In this document: piece by piece, positions 5,932 through 6,416 of the stretch | Layout: each line of letters starts with the position of its first letter | How positions within the stretch are numbered: the stretch's first letter is position 1 | NCBI GenBank assembly: GCA_903821255.1 | Contig: CAIJKT010000700.1 | Span: forward strand, 1 to 6,416 | Origin: an uncultured Lentisphaeria bacterium | GTDB taxonomy: Bacteria; Verrucomicrobiota; Lentisphaeria; Victivallales; Victivallaceae | Direction of reading: 5' to 3' | DNA length: 6,416 nt | Program-made: the position numbers and the translations under genes | Notes under the pieces: model-generated | Seen by the model: only the letters and a program-made list of their open reading frames with translations | The model's database searches: none | What the model was told of the DNA's origin: nothing

Positions 5932-6416
5932 ATGGCTATAAGCAGTGACGGTTTTCAACTAGAGATGAATTTTGACAGCAGCATCAACCGTTTCAGGCAT
6001 TGCCTGGACAACGGGGTTTTTGTCATGCTGATCGAACTCAACACTCCGGCACGGGATACCGACCTCTCAGCGGCGGGTGCCAGACTTCAGGAAATTGAAT
6101 ACGCGATTTCAAACATCAACGAGATGCCGATCGGACTGGCGTTCACCGACAAATATGCCAATGTCGCCTCCTGGAAAGTAGCCGATTATGCCACCTGTCT
6201 TTCCAAAGACCGCCGCGACCGCCACGTCATTTATATCAGCGGACGCGACACCACGAGTGAATCCCAGGTCGACACGCTCAATATGTGCGCCGCCAACGGG
6301 TTCTTCAATGTCGTTCCGGTCTCCGGCGACAGTTTTCCCGGCGAAAACGCCAAAGACACCCGCAAACGGTCATTCACGGAAAGCATTCATCTGCTCCATC
6401 ATATTAAAAACATGAA
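5932..6416 (+). CDS. Methylenetetrahydrofolate reductase-like protein, N-terminal part (3' end outside window)
   Basis: The first 161 codons are present and the frame is open to the right edge. The order of motifs matches the FAD-dependent methylenetetrahydrofolate reductase barrel (MetF type), which interconverts methylene- and methyl-tetrahydrofolate. FRHCLDNGVFVMLIELNTP (21-39) corresponds to the first strand with the conserved Glu (Glu35) seen as FEFFPP in E. coli MetF. RHVIYISGRD (97-106) corresponds to the HLTCRD strand, and GFFNVVPVSGD (123-133) to the GIRNVLALTGD strand with its conserved Asp (Asp133). Divergence from classic MetF is marked, with Ile-Ser-Gly in place of Leu-Thr-Cys and Ser-Gly-Asp in place of Thr-Gly-Asp, so a specialised relative is possible. 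The start is not certain: the ATG at 5932 has only GGAA about 10 nt upstream, and an in-frame ATG at 5965 would also leave the domain intact. It follows a terminator by 67 bp and so needs its own promoter, which I cannot identify in the AT-rich gap. Confidence 0.75.
   Translation, partial: MAISSDGFQLEMNFDSSINRFRHCLDNGVFVMLIELNTPARDTDLSAAGARLQEIEYAISNINEMPIGLAFTDKYANVASWKVADYATCLSKDRRDRHVIYISGRDTTSESQVDTLNMCAANGFFNVVPVSGDSFPGENAKDTRKRSFTESIHLLHHIKNM

Overview
The window reads as a piece of a Gram-negative bacterial chromosome with moderate GC, tightly packed coding regions and AT-rich intergenic gaps. A GH78-type glycosidase with the variant catalytic signature DCPWREQ, together with this gene mix, suggests the Verrucomicrobiota/Lentisphaerota side of the PVC group. 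That placement is inference from gene style only; no marker gene is present.

Layout. Positions 1-4484 hold three genes on the minus strand that look like one transcription unit. In transcription order they are: a GH78-like alpha-L-rhamnosidase (4484-2115); a 586-residue protein made of two metallo-beta-lactamase (MBL) folds, the first with a ruined metal site, plus a C-terminal beta-sandwich (2048-288); and the start of a histone-deacetylase/AcuC-family protein with an apparent signal peptide (278-1, running off the left edge). Gaps are 66 and 9 bp, with no visible terminator between genes. Positions 4485-4747 are a divergent, AT-rich regulatory gap with two inverted repeats and weak promoter-like elements. 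On the plus strand, 4748-5848 encodes a UPF0104/LPG_synthase_TM-type membrane protein, closed by a strong intrinsic terminator that starts inside the gene's last codons. After a short AT-rich gap, 5932 begins a methylenetetrahydrofolate reductase-like protein that runs off the right edge.

How the genes may work together. The minus-strand set combines a glycoside hydrolase lacking a signal peptide, a probable metal-dependent hydrolase and an acyl-amide hydrolase family member. A plausible but untested reading is a small catabolic cassette for decorated rhamnosides or similar glycans. The plus-strand genes look unrelated to it: a membrane protein of a lipid-linked flippase/synthase family, and a one-carbon metabolism enzyme with its own transcription start.

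The points most worth a second look are the tandem MBL protein with one dead and one intact site, its pairing with GH78 and an apparently exported HDAC-family protein, and the two palindromes in the divergent regulatory gap. I see no mobile element, CRISPR array, tRNA or rRNA.
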